From positions 186,001 through 250,000 of the forward strand of contig JAKEKT010000022.1 in NCBI GenBank assembly GCA_021495925.1: a stretch of DNA of 64,000 nt, read 5' to 3'. Position numbers and translations under genes: made by a program. Under the pieces are notes generated by a model, which was given only the letters and a program-made list of their open reading frames with translations, ran no database searches and was not told the DNA's origin. This DNA is from Diplodia intermedia. Lineage: Eukaryota > Ascomycota > Dothideomycetes > Botryosphaeriales > Botryosphaeriaceae. This document shows positions 33,013 through 44,103 of this stretch, one piece after another. Positions within the stretch are counted from its first letter, which is position 1, and the number at the start of each line of letters is the position of its first letter.

Positions 33013-34730
33013 GCGATATGCCTGTCTGCGCTGATTATCGGCTCGGCGACCGCTCAAATACCAAATGGCGAACAAGATTACACCATTGATCATCCGTATA
33101 CGGAGCCGGCAAAGCCCAATGGACTGGCCATCGAGAAGCCGAACTTCATACTCTTCATGCCGGATCAACTGCGGTACGACTCGGTCGGGATATTTGGGAA
33201 CGATGTGAGCATACGAAGGGAAAAGGGGAGCAGCATGTCGCTAACGAGTGTATAGCTGGTCAACACGCCGAACATCGACGCATTCGCCAGGGAGGGCACC
33301 CGATTCACCAACACCTACACGCAGGCCTCGGTGTGCTCGCAGTCCCGCTGCAGCATCTTCACCGGCCAGTACCCGCACGTGAGCGGGCACCGCACGCTGG
33401 AGAACCTGCTCAAGCCGTGGGAGCCCAACATATTCAGGTCGATGAAGGAGGCCGGCTACCACGTGGCCTACCTGTCGCCGCGGGGCGACTTCTACGCCGC
33501 CAACGCCACGGAGCTGAGCGTGAACGAGTACGGCTTCCTGACGAGCCAGACGCTGCCCGAGTTCTCGTCGCCGCCATTCCAGGCGGACGAGGACGACATT
33601 CTCAACCGTGTCTTCTACAAGGGCGAGCGCAACGCCACCCAGGCGCTCGACTACGACGAGGTCATGGTGCGCGGCGCGCTGCAGTGGCTCGAGCGGCCGC
33701 CGCAGGACGCGCCGTGGGTGCTGTTCCTGCCGCTGCTGTTCCCGCACTGCCCCTTCACCGTCGAGGAGCCGTTCTTTTCCATGTACGACCGCGACGACAT
33801 GCCGCTGCCCATCGATCGGGAGGAAATGGTATGGCCGACTCCCTTCTCGTCCAGCACGTATGCTGACTGGTAGACGAACAGAGCGGCTATCAACCGCGCT
33901 TCATCGACACCATCCACGCCGCCTACGGCCTCGATCGCGCAACGCCGGAGCTGTGGCGCGAGGTGAAGGCGACGTACTACGGCATGATCTCGCGGCTGGA
34001 CGAGCAGTTCGGCCGCGTCGTCAACGCGACCAAGGAGCAGGGGCTGTGGAACTCGACCGTGACCATGTTTTTCACCGACCACGGCGAGTTCCTGGGCGAC
34101 TACGGGCTGATCGAGAAGTGGCCGTCGGGCGTCAACGAGCAGCTGACGCACGAGCCGCTCATCGTCGGCGGCGCCGGGCTGCCGCAAGGCAAAGCGTACG
34201 GGGAGATGGCCGAGATGGTGGATCTGGTGCCGACGATGCTGCAGCTGGCGAGCGTGGACGAGAGCTACATGCACTTCGGCAAGTCGCTCGTCGACGCCAT
34301 GCACGCCGCGGGGCGGGGCGAGGTGCTGCCGCACAAGCAGCACGCGTACACCGAGGGCGGCTTCTTGCTGAACGAGGAGCCGCTGCTCGAGCAAGGGCCG
34401 TTCCCGTACGACATCAAGAGCGCGCTGCAGCACAACGACACGGCCCTCGTCGGCAAGTCGGTCGCCGTGCGCGACAAGGAGTGGACGTACGTGTATCGGC
34501 TGTACGAACCGGACGAGCTGTACCACCGCCGCAACGACTCGTACGAGATCAACAACCTGGCCGCCAGCCCGGACCATCAGCACGTGCGGGCCAAGATGCG
34601 CGAGACGGTGCTGCAGTGGATGATGGAGACGTCAGATGTCATCCCGTGGTACAAGGATCCGAGGGCCCCCGACGTGCATCTCCCCAGCCCGTATGAGCAG
34701 TACTTGGGCAGGGGCGATGGCGAGTTGTAG
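33013..34730 (+). CDS. Type I sulfatase family protein, 5' end unresolved
   Basis: Exons seen: 33013-33204, 33256-33828, 33882-34730, about 537 aa. The conserved domain starts KPNFILFMPDQLRYDSVG, with the two metal-binding Asp replaced by PD at its start as usual, then VCSQSRCSIFTGQYPHVSGH, LFPHCPF, FFTDHGEFLGDYG and a C-terminal YVYRLYEPDELY region. The catalytic signature position reads C-S-Q-S-R; Cys would become formylglycine, but the usual third residue is Pro or Ala. The N-terminal part (RQAICLSALIIGSATAQ) looks like a signal peptide. There is no in-frame ATG between the TAA at 32965-32967 and the domain, so either a first exon lies upstream (an acceptor ends at 33012) or the start is lost. 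Close relatives are choline- or aryl-sulfatases and phosphonate hydrolases. Confidence 0.75.
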
Positions 34731-35405
34731 ATGGGAGAATTGAAAGAGAATAGAGTGTACTCGCAAACGCAAGCGCTGTCATGGGGGCATACGTCAGCTT
34801 GCAGAAATGAGGCTTAATACTGCGCTTACACAGCAAACAAGGGAACGTGAGGGGGCCTATACCTTGGTGTAACACTGTGGACAGGCGCGAGTGGGGGCAG
34901 GGAAGAGACGAAGAGGCAGCAAGTGCAAACGTATTCGGTATATGGTCCGTCTCTGACTGCAGTGCGCCATAAGCCGATTGGTACATGTGCCCTATAGGCC
35001 GAATGTCACGTTGCCCCGCTACAAATGAGTCGCGTGGCATGCTTGAAGATCCGCGACGGGAGTAAGCGCTATCTGAAAGCCAATGAACGACGCCCTACGA
35101 GTGGCCGGCATCTCTGCCCGAACATTGCAGCAAGGTCGCAATGAGAGAGTGACAAGGAGTGTAATCAACAGCTGAACTGACGATCTGCATCCGAGCTGAA
35201 GAAGCCTGATCACCAGGCAGAAGTGGTGGTTATACATCGAGAGGTCTGTAATGCCACGGAGAAATCGACGATCTGTGTTATACAGCTGCCTGTACCACTG
35301 TAAGCACAAGGCTGAACATGACATAAATGGGTCCACCAAGCCTGGCATCGCATTTCCTCGTACCTCTTTCATTTACATCTCATTACTGGTTCCACATTCC
35401 GAACC
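34731..35405. other. Intergenic
   Basis: 675 bases; no gene recognised. Confidence 0.5.
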
Positions 35406-37013
35406 ATGGAGTTCCGGGATCGCGATGGGGACGGCCAACCTTACCCCTCAGAAATCTTACCTTTCATGCCCGATCAGTTCACCGGCATCGTCCCATTCCA
35501 TAACACCAGTGACTACGACTGGATCAGTGGGAATGAACTCACCGGCGACAACCAGAATTTCTCAACTCAATGGGTGGAGTGCTTCTATCCGGTATCGGGC
35601 ACATATGCCGCAACACCTCGCTTGATCTACTACGTCTTCATCCTGGCGGCACTGTTGCTCGAATATCTACGGGCCAGGTTCAAAATCAAATTTGCCTGGT
35701 TCCAAGAAGCCATTGTCGGCGTCATCATGGCCTACAGCTCGACCACGGCCGTCCACGCTCTCGTCCTGGTATCGGCGTGGAAGCGCATGGCACCCGACGG
35801 CCTCTTCGACTCGGACAAGCACGAGATCGTCCAGGTCGAAGGCAACTGGACGGGGACATACCAAACAGCGACGGGCCTCCCGTACAACAAGAGCAACGTC
35901 CAGAACCGGGACGGCACGCGGGTGCTCAACGACCACCTCTGGATGCCGCTGGTGCCCATGGTCCGCGACCACGACGCCGACCCCGTCCTCGCCGTCGTGG
36001 GCTCGGCGTTCCTGCTGTATCCGACGCTGCACCTCTGGCTGGGCACGATGCGGCGCCCGGAGATCAGGGCGCTGCGGTACCTGTGGTGGGCCTTCCTCCT
36101 CGCCGGCACCGTGTCCGCGCTCATCTACGAGGAGCGCACGCTGTTCTGGTACATGTGGCAGCTGCGCTTCTGCCCGACCGGCGCCCGGCAACAAGACTAC
36201 CTGCCGCTGGCAAACGCCTACCAGGGGCACTACAGCCGCTTCTCCGGCCGCTGGGATCCGCACGACCGGTACAGGTGGAACGGGATCGTGGGGAGCGAGT
36301 TCGTCTTCGGGAACTCGTCCATCCACTTCCCGCAGCGCTGCCTGTACCCGTGCTTCGAGGTCGACTCGTGGCCGTTCCGGGACCCGTCGGACATCTTCGT
36401 GCGCCGCCGCCACGGCGCGGTCCAGAACGTGCGCGGCACGGGGGACACGTTCCTGGCGCTGTACATACTCGTCGTCGTCTCTTCGCTGTCGGGCTTGATT
36501 CTCATCGTTCTCTCGAGCTGGCTGGGCGTCCGCACCGATCGCGAGGAGAAGTTCAAGTATTTCAAGCGGCAGATCGGCTACTTTTGGAAGACCGGGTTGA
36601 GGGAAATGCCGGAAGATGAGGACGAGGGCGAGAAGGAGACGGGCCGGGCTGAGAGAAGCAACTCGCGATCTGTACTCGCAAGACGTCTTGTGCGACGAAG
36701 TGTCGTGCTATTGCTGGTGGCTGTTGCCGTTTTCACCTCCTTCCTGGCTCCGATGGTGTGCATCTTTTTCGTGGGCTATTTCGAGTGGAAGATATTCTCC
36801 ACGGATGGGGCTGGGAGGGAGACTATGCGGCATATTGGTCAGTGGGGGTTTCTGGTGAGCACGGTGCTGAGCATAATTGCCGCCGGCTTGATTGAAGGAG
36901 GTGCAAAGGTGTCGGAGTGGATGGATAAGATGGGAGAGGAAGTGAAAAGTTGGATAAGACCGCGCCGCTGTGGCGCAACCGACGCTTCTGGTCCATTAGC
37001 AGCGTCCAACTAA
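35406..37013 (+). CDS. Multi-pass membrane protein, function unknown
   Basis: Single exon, 535 aa, start context accATGg. About seven hydrophobic segments can be seen: LIYYVFILAALLLEYL, AIVGVIMAYSSTTAVHALVLV, VLAVVGSAFLLYPTLHLWLG, YLWWAFLLAGTVSALIY, ALYILVVVSSLSGLILIVL, SVVLLLVAVAVFTSFLAPMV and GFLVSTVLSIIAAGLIEGG. Between segments 4 and 5 lies a loop of about 130 residues with several Cys (RFCPTG, RCLYPCFE) and N-glycosylation sequons (GNSS), suggesting a lumenal or extracellular side. A charged loop (EDEDEGEKETG) precedes segment 6, presumably cytosolic. I do not recognise the family. Neighbours give no clear functional hint. Confidence 0.75.
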   Translation: MEFRDRDGDGQPYPSEILPFMPDQFTGIVPFHNTSDYDWISGNELTGDNQNFSTQWVECFYPVSGTYAATPRLIYYVFILAALLLEYLRARFKIKFAWFQEAIVGVIMAYSSTTAVHALVLVSAWKRMAPDGLFDSDKHEIVQVEGNWTGTYQTATGLPYNKSNVQNRDGTRVLNDHLWMPLVPMVRDHDADPVLAVVGSAFLLYPTLHLWLGTMRRPEIRALRYLWWAFLLAGTVSALIYEERTLFWYMWQLRFCPTGARQQDYLPLANAYQGHYSRFSGRWDPHDRYRWNGIVGSEFVFGNSSIHFPQRCLYPCFEVDSWPFRDPSDIFVRRRHGAVQNVRGTGDTFLALYILVVVSSLSGLILIVLSSWLGVRTDREEKFKYFKRQIGYFWKTGLREMPEDEDEGEKETGRAERSNSRSVLARRLVRRSVVLLLVAVAVFTSFLAPMVCIFFVGYFEWKIFSTDGAGRETMRHIGQWGFLVSTVLSIIAAGLIEGGAKVSEWMDKMGEEVKSWIRPRRCGATDASGPLAASN

Positions 37014-37895
37014 GGGTAAAAGTAGCCATTTTGGAATTGATAATCTATTTCATCACGCCAACTACTAGTCTACAATCTCCCTCGATGATAGCTTCCATTA
37101 CAATGGCCCGCAGCAGTCATTTTTCTTTTTTCCCTTCTTGCCATCCTGGATGCAGATATGACAGCACTTAGCCCAGACTAAGATGTCTTCGCTTTCGGAC
37201 GACTGGTGCACCGCGACTATTATCATTTCAATGTTCGGAGGGGGCGTCGTGGCGCTCAGCGCGTGGGCTGAGTTTTATCCGTATCGTTTACTGGCAGTTC
37301 AGTGAAGGATGAAATCAAAGCCCAGGCAAATCTCAGCTCTGCCATCGTCTTCAGCCTTCGTCATCACGCTGCGCCCGTCATCGCAAATCCTTGTTCTCCC
37401 ATTTTAGACTCGACATGCGACACCATGCAATGCGTTGTTTTACTGTCTGGTCTGTCCGAAGAGATCCCACGGCGACGTAATGCGCAAACAAGTGATTTGG
37501 CCGGGCCAGGTCGTCTCACCCGCAGTGCGGCTTGTTCCATTCTACTATCGGTCCGCCTTGTTGATGCGCGCTACCAAGCCAAGGCCGCAGTGCATCACTG
37601 TTTGGTGTGGTTTTCCGACCCCAACCGCCGGATTCGTAGACCCGGGCGGTCTCACCACACTCATTGGTGCAACGATCCATGTTGTGGCTGACATGCATAC
37701 AAGGCGGATTGCGCAGCTGCGATATCCAGCCTTGAGAAGTCCACGATGGTGCTTGAGTAACAGCCTCGTAGCGGGCTGCAACCGGCATGCGACGTGCCTG
37801 ACATCCTTCAATCACCGCATGTCACGATCATCGTCCACGAGCACTCAGCTTCACGTATCTACATTAGGACGTACTTACTCAGACCGCCATTGTAA
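37014..37895. other. Intergenic
   Basis: 882 bases; several short frames on both strands without motif or splice support. Confidence 0.45.
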
Positions 37896-40800
37896 ATGAG
37901 CTCAACCATGCCTGTGCGCAACGGCCCAAGCCACTCGGACGGCCAAAACGCATATCGCCCGAAGCCTTCGGACTCGGGCACTCCGGTCGACGACGAAAGC
38001 ACGGGGCAGAAACTTCGCACTGCCGCCATGGAACCTTTCGAGCTATTTCGAGCACTGTCGCCTTCTCAACTGTCTGACCCTGGAGCTGGAAGCCTACCTG
38101 TGCTGATTCCACGGGACGGGTAAGCCGTCATCTGAGGCTGTTCATGTGGCCATTCGATAACATATGCCGCTGCAGAGTTGGTCTCGATGGACTGGACTCG
38201 CTCGTGGATATACAAGACTTCGACGGGTCTGCTGAGGCTGGACAGCTCTTTGAGTACCTAGCCCCAACACATGCCTTTACACTGTGCTGATCCCAGTTTC
38301 TAGTGACCGGGACACGGATTCGGCCTACCATTCCCCTCCGTGCCTGGGATCACAGACTCCACATCTTTTTGGGAGAAGAAGGAGGGGGACAATGTCTGGA
38401 AGCGAGGATGGGACTCTGTACGAGTCGAGGTGGGCATCACCTGTTTCAGAGGCCACCGCTCTCACACGGTCGAGTACACAAACTACAGGTATGAGAAGTC
38501 TACGCTGGCATGTTGGCATCGTTTCTGATCTGGATAATATCAGCTTTTACTGCTGAGAGCCTCGCGTCTCCGCCCTCTTCCTCTTTCTACCAGACCGCCC
38601 TGCCACCCCTGCAGCCTCAGAGCACCTGCTATGGGCTGGAGAACTGTGGACAATGGGCTGCACATGCGCAAATTTTGGACATACCTGCAGAAACTCAATT
38701 TCCTTGGTCGAATGCAGGAGTAGCCGATCCGCACAGCCTCATCTGCAATCATCCAATGACGGTAAGTCTTTTTGCATATCAGAACTGCACTTTAGTCCCT
38801 CGAGATACTCATATTCTCCCAAAGGCCGAGGTGCCGTTCGCCATCTCGGGATATCATGCCTGTGGCACCAACCGGGCCTCTATTCCTCAAACTGGGGCAA
38901 TCTGTAGGGAGTCTTTGAAGGCGACCACTACTCTCCAGACCCTTCAAGCACCCACTGTGGGTTTGAGCTCTGATGGCAAACCTGAAAAGGATTCCGAAGG
39001 TCTTTTGACTGATAATGGTCACTCTGAGGCTCCGGTGACAGCGAGCGACAGTCACATACCCGAAGAAGGTTAGTTTCAGCAGTCGCTCGATGTCATATAT
39101 CTTTCATTGTGCCGCAGATTGCTGACAAGGCACAGTAGTCAACGAGACAGTTGATGTAATTGACCGGGGGAACTTCGACTGTCACTCTGTATCGAGTGAG
39201 TCTGAACTTTCGAGTGATGAGTCTTATTTGGATTCGCCGGATGGTTCAGTCGCGTCTCCAGACAGTCCAAACGACGACATGCTCCAGGCGTTGTTGGAGG
39301 AGCGTAAGAAAAAAGTTGTTGATGAAGTGATGGAACATTTCTGGGAGCTTTTCAAGGAACTCGAACTGGAGTGCCCCCGCAGCCCATCAACATTATCTGA
39401 TGATGATGCTGCCAGTACCGTTAGTTCTATCTCCGACGCATCGGAGACGATTGATGGCCTCACGCCTTTTGAGCTCGGTCCCCTGACTGACGCCCCCTTT
39501 TCTGGATGGAATATGAATCAGACAAGTCCCGGGGATACTGGAGAGAATTCTGGCGGAGCTCATGAATGCGGTACACACAATTCCGGACTCCCCTTCAGTT
39601 CCACATCTTCATCGTCGCAGGGGAAGCGAAAGGCGGATGACGCCAGCCCCCCGGACGCGCAAGAGAGTGAGGGTGGCAGCAAAAAACAGAAGCCTGATCC
39701 TTCGGGAGATCCAGAGTCCCCAAGCCAAGGTGGCAGTATCAGGAGGCTTGGGTGTCCATACTACAAAAGGCAGACCATGAGAGGCGAGAGAGTACCCCCC
39801 AAGAGCACTTCTTGTGTGATTCCGGGGTTTACTTCGATTTCACGTATGAAGTAAGTCCAAGTCCCCATGGCATTGGACAAAACACATAGTGACAAGAACA
39901 GGGAACACCTATACCGACATCATAGAAAGCCGATTCAATGTCCCCGCTGTCTCGAGGCGTTTACTTCCATGCAGCAATTCAACACACATCTCACCGCCGA
40001 GGATCGATGCAGAATATCGCCACCCGCACCCCCCATGGATGGGTTTGATAGTGCGCAAGAGGTGAGGCTCAAAAGCAAGAAGAGAAGCAGCAGGTCTGTG
40101 ACCTTGGAGCAGAAATGGAGAGACGTCTACCAAATCTTGTTTCCAGATGATTCCGAGTCGACTTACCCAAATCCATGTAAGGCTGGACTCGCCCCATTCA
40201 TGCCCAAGTTTACTAACAGAAGAAGATTGTGAACATGAGCCAGGTGATACTCCGAGCACACCGAGCTCAGAAGAACTCGCCCAGTTCGATGCATACAGCC
40301 GGCAAGAGTTACCGCGACTTGTCCGAGCGGGACTCGAAAGAGCTGTCAATCGGGACAATGGGCTTCTGCGGGAAACTCTAATGAGCGAACTGGTTGATCT
40401 CATAAGAGACTGCCAAGGACACATCTCGGTGTCGTTTCGGCAGGGGGCGGCGAATCCGGCTCGGACCCATGGCGTCTCCTATCGCGGCGGCCAGCAACCG
40501 GTACGAGCTACCAGCGGGCCAACTACTGTTCTCGGAGGACTTGAGGTGGTTCCAGAAGTCGTGCAGGCTCCCACGCCAATTGCAGACGAACGAGCCAGTG
40601 GTGTGCCAACGATTGAGGATACACGATTGTCGCGCAGCTCTGCCGAGGCCCCCAAGCACGAAAATGACTCTGGGTACGGGCCATCTGTTCGCTCAGGCCG
40701 AACCTTTTCAGTCAGGGGGCCATCTGAATCTTCTCAACAACCGCTCGACTATCCGGCTCCGGTTCAGTACTCCGGCATGGACCAGATGAACCAGCAGGCC

Positions 40801-41196
40801 TACGGCACTTATGCACAAGCACCACGGGCACTACAAACTCAGCATCTGAGCACCGCGGAGGCGTCCTCGATTTTCCCGTCTCAGCCACCATACGACCTAA
40901 CCAGCCCAAGTGATACTTCGTTTGATAGCATGCCACTCAATTACTGGGGTCCAAATGGCCGATTGCCGCAGCCCACGTTCTACCAACCACCTTATAGTGC
41001 TTCGAGTGAGATGGCCTGGTCTGCATCAGGATCCCACTCGGTTTTCGATTTCTCACCCGTGGGCCGCGCATTCTCGGGCCCCTTTCAGCCTCAGGCCAAT
41101 GTTCAACAGAGCACGGACAGAACTTACCACAATGTCTCGTCGATATCTTACCAAGATCCCTTCAATGAAGGGACTTCGCCGCAGCCACCGATGTGA
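37896..41196 (+). CDS. Fungal C2H2-type zinc-finger protein, seven exons
   Basis: Model: 37896-38119, 38176-38253, 38304-38488, 38544-39068, 39136-39850, 39902-40176, 40226-41196; all phases close, 990 aa. The diagnostic block is GCPYYKR, then SCVIPGF, SRMKEHLYRHH, IQCPRCLEAFTS and a His/Cys end at HLTAEDRCRI, followed by EEKWRDVYQILFPDD-type sequence (EQKWRDVYQILF). This architecture is common in filamentous ascomycetes, often near signalling or incompatibility genes; its role is not known to me. The N-terminal half is Ser/Asp/Pro-rich and disordered, with DSAYHSPP and an acidic Ser stretch. The C-terminal 300 residues are Pro/Gln/Ser-rich, as in transcription regulators. An in-frame 63-bp segment, 38762-38824, has a GTAAGT donor and CAAAG acceptor and may be an extra intron. 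Exons 1-4 are less certain than 5-7. Confidence 0.8.
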
Positions 41197-42282
41197 AGTG
41201 AGTGTTCTGTTAGCACAATGCTGGACCCATTGTCCTTGGCTGCCTTTGTCATCTTCATAACCCTATCAATTTTCCCTCTCAACCTTCACGTTTGTTGTCG
41301 TTTTAGGAATTCGAGAAAACAGGGGAGGGGGAGAGGCGTCTCCTTAGGAAGCGGCCCCCAAGCTCCGAGTCTGTGTTCAATTGGTGTCCTTTCTTTTGGC
41401 TTTTCTCTGAGCGGTTTTTCACCCCATCATTCCGACGACGTAGCTTTTCTTATCTTGAACTGTTCTCTGTAATTCGCGATCTTTACCTGAAATTGTCATA
41501 AAATGAACTTTCCCATACTAGACGACGACGATATCCCGTAAATTATCTTGTGCACCAACGACAAGCTCGGTCGAGCTACGAAGGCAGCATCTAATTTAAT
41601 CTTGTGTTCGGGATTGATTCCATTCTCCTCCAATACGTCAACGACGACCTTTACCGTCTCCACTTTCCAACTACTTTCTTTCACTCGGTTTGCGATAACC
41701 GGGGCAAGGTTGTCCCCATCCTTTCGCCTGCCAAAGTCAAGGAGAGCTTGCCAAGTTGAGAATGGTCGATCAGGAATGAATAAGCAACGCCCTCCAGTTC
41801 AGTGTGTCCTTCGATCCTTGGTTGCATGGGAAGAGACACGGGCACGGTGATCCGGGATCCGATATAAATGTGATTTCTCTGAGATTCACTGTATTGGTGG
41901 TGATGCACGCGGGGAAGACTCGCCTACCGTCTAGCGTTTCACTTTCGTCCCAACTACCGAAATAAATTCCTCTCCCTCTTCGATGCTACGACATAGAATT
42001 CTGAGTTCTACTCATCTTCCATCATGTGCTGCCTGGCTTCCGCTGTCTTTCATTCACCATTTGTAGTGGTATCGAAACTATACCGGGCGAGTAATACAGT
42101 TCACAATATGCAAGAAAATGTCTATAGCTGAGGGAAGCTCTCTAGTCCGCACTTTTAAACATTAGTCTCCTCCATGTGTCCTTTTCATGTCCCTGATTGT
42201 TGCTTCTGCTCCACCTTTTTTTCAACTTTATATTGTATGTAGTCTGACCAACTTGTCAACAAGCAGTTGACTGCCTGCAGAT
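41197..42282. other. Intergenic upstream of the tRNA gene
   Basis: 1.1 kb, no gene recognised. AT-rich stretches around 41990-42240. Confidence 0.5.
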
Positions 42283-42395
42283 GCGTTGGTGGTTTAGTGG
42301 TAAAATTCATCGTTGCCAAGATTTGGGTATCCTGACTCTCAGGATCTCAACATCATAGTGTCGATGAGCCCCGGGTTCGATTCCCGGCCGACGCA
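42283..42395 (+). tRNA. tRNA-Gly(GCC) with 42-nt intron
   Basis: The acceptor stem GCGTTGG (42283-42289) pairs with CCGACGC (42388-42394), with one T-G pair, and A is the discriminator. The D-arm box A region TGGTTTAGTGG starts at 42289. The anticodon stem CATCG/CGATG encloses T-T-G-C-C-A plus one base after the intron; the anticodon GCC is at 42315-42317. An intron of 42 bases, 42319-42360, begins one base after the anticodon, the canonical 37/38 position. The T-arm has box B GGTTCGATTCC at 42374-42384. The mature RNA would be 71 nt, the normal size for tRNA-Gly(GCC). Confidence 0.96.
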
Positions 42396-42400
42396 TTTTT
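42396..42400 (+). terminator. Pol III terminator of tRNA-Gly
   Basis: Run of five T directly after the tRNA 3' end, the usual RNA polymerase III stop. Confidence 0.85.
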
Positions 42401-43335
42401 GCTCCTCAGGCGCTCTCGAGGTTCCCTTTTGCATCATCGGAGCCGGTAGTTTTTTTTTGGTCACTGAAACGGGAACTGAGCCTGTTTTGGCGGAGGAAGC
42501 ATGTTTGGTAGTGGCATGGCCCTCTGGCACTGTTCTACGCTGATAAACAATAATGCTTCTGCTCCGTGCTGTTCTCTTTTCGTGGGGAACGCTACACAAA
42601 TTCGATTGATGATAACCATTAGCGGGCCGAAAGCCGCACCGAACACGTCGAGGCACGCCCGATCAAAGACTCCAAAAATAGCAACAGCATGCCGCGCACA
42701 ATGGCTGCAATACCACTAAACTTTTCATCAACATTCTGCAGATCCATTTTGTCGATACACGACATCTGTACATGTCAAAAGTTACAAGTCTAGTCCTTTG
42801 GCCCTGTGTTGTGCTGCCAGAAACCGGCCGATTGATTGAATGAGTGTTGCACCGGCGTGGGGAGCCTGAACGGAACAAAAGAGTGAAGCTTTAGGTGCCA
42901 GCCCTCAGAGCTAGACAGTTGAAACGACCTAGAACTGCGAGGAGTCCAAGCTTCAACGCTTACGGGAAGTGCCTCGAGGATGAGTTGTTCAGCTGGGCGC
43001 ACAGTCGAGGGCACTTGCCGTTCGGCAGTTGCCCCACAGCCCCCGGCCGCTCCCGCATCCAGATCTCCTCAGCCCATTTAGCTGGCCTCGTGGGTAGCTG
43101 GGTTTTCGGAAGCCACGTGCGACGGCATGGCCGAGAGCCCACTGGGGGATGTGCAGGGGCCGTCGTTGGAGGCAAACAAACCATTGCGGCAGACTCCGCC
43201 ATCGCAAGCGTCGGCGATATCGAAGATTCTCAATGCGGGAGTGGTCGCGAGAAGTCAAGACCCAGGTCTCGTACCTACATAAGCTTGCGGGATGAGCCGG
43301 GGCTCTCCCCGCGTGGACCAGGGAGAAAGCCAGGC

Positions 43336-43365
43336 CTTCTCTTGTGCACGTAGGCACAAGAGAAG
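43336..43365. repeat. Perfect 12-bp inverted repeat with 6-nt loop
   Basis: Arm CTTCTCTTGTGC (43336-43347) and its exact complement GCACAAGAGAAG (43354-43365) flank ACGTAG. It would form a stable hairpin in DNA or RNA. Confidence 0.85.
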
Positions 43366-44029
43366 TTTGCGAACGCAGTCGAAGAGAGGGAACGCAAGAA
43401 GGGCAAGCGATGTACAAGATTTCCCCCTCTGTTTCCTCTTTGGTAGGCCAAGCAGCGCAAGAGGGATCATATCGGGTGATGCGAAAGCGAACATGGAGTT
43501 TAGCGCCGGGAGGATAAGGCCTTGGGCCAGGAACTTGATCCCAACCTGTGACTAGTGTGCCCCCGTAGCGTCTTGCCGGTAGCCCCGTAGGGCAATAGAT
43601 CACCGCTCCACCAGAATAGGCACTAGCACTGGCGGTGTATTCTATCAGCTTCCAGGTTACCCATGCAAGCCGTCTTACAAAGCGTTGGCGGAGGATTGCA
43701 GAGAAGAGCAGGGGGCTGAAACAGTGAGCTGGCTACCATTCGCCTCGGGCCCAGACTCACCGTCTTTGCGCCATCGCCGAAGGCGCTTGACAACGAGGCT
43801 CCAAGAAGTGCTATCTCACATGAGGAAAGCGCCGTTCACCACCATGCCAAGCATCGTGGCTTCCACCCCAAGCCACCCCGAGCTGAATGCTCTCGCTTGC
43901 CGTCTAGATCCCTCGTGGGGCGTTTTCCAGCCGCCTTTGTGGCGCCAGCTTGGACAGCTGCACACCAGCTCAACCTCAGCTACACCAGAAGCTCAGATGT
44001 TTTCCAGCCCGGCCGGCGGCGACCTTTGC

Positions 44030-44036
44030 TATAAAG
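44030..44036 (+). promoter_or_regulatory. TATA box of the secreted Cys-rich protein gene
   Basis: TATAAAG 68 bases ahead of the ATG at 44104, in a CT-rich promoter end. Confidence 0.55.
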
Positions 44037-44103
44037 CAGGCTCAAGTCTCCGCCCCAGTGCTCATCACTTCTCATTCCATCCGCCCCAAACACTTCAATC
44101 ACG

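Larger units (their letters stand above)
42401..44103. other. Intergenic with a strong hairpin
   Basis: 1.7 kb without a supportable gene. A 204-codon minus frame (42989-43603) is not protein-like. It contains a 12-bp perfect inverted repeat (separate entry) and, near the right end, a TATA box for the next gene. Confidence 0.5.

Noticed and set aside
42989..43603. 204-codon minus frame
   Set aside because: Composition unlike protein, overlaps the plus-strand inverted repeat, no family resemblance.
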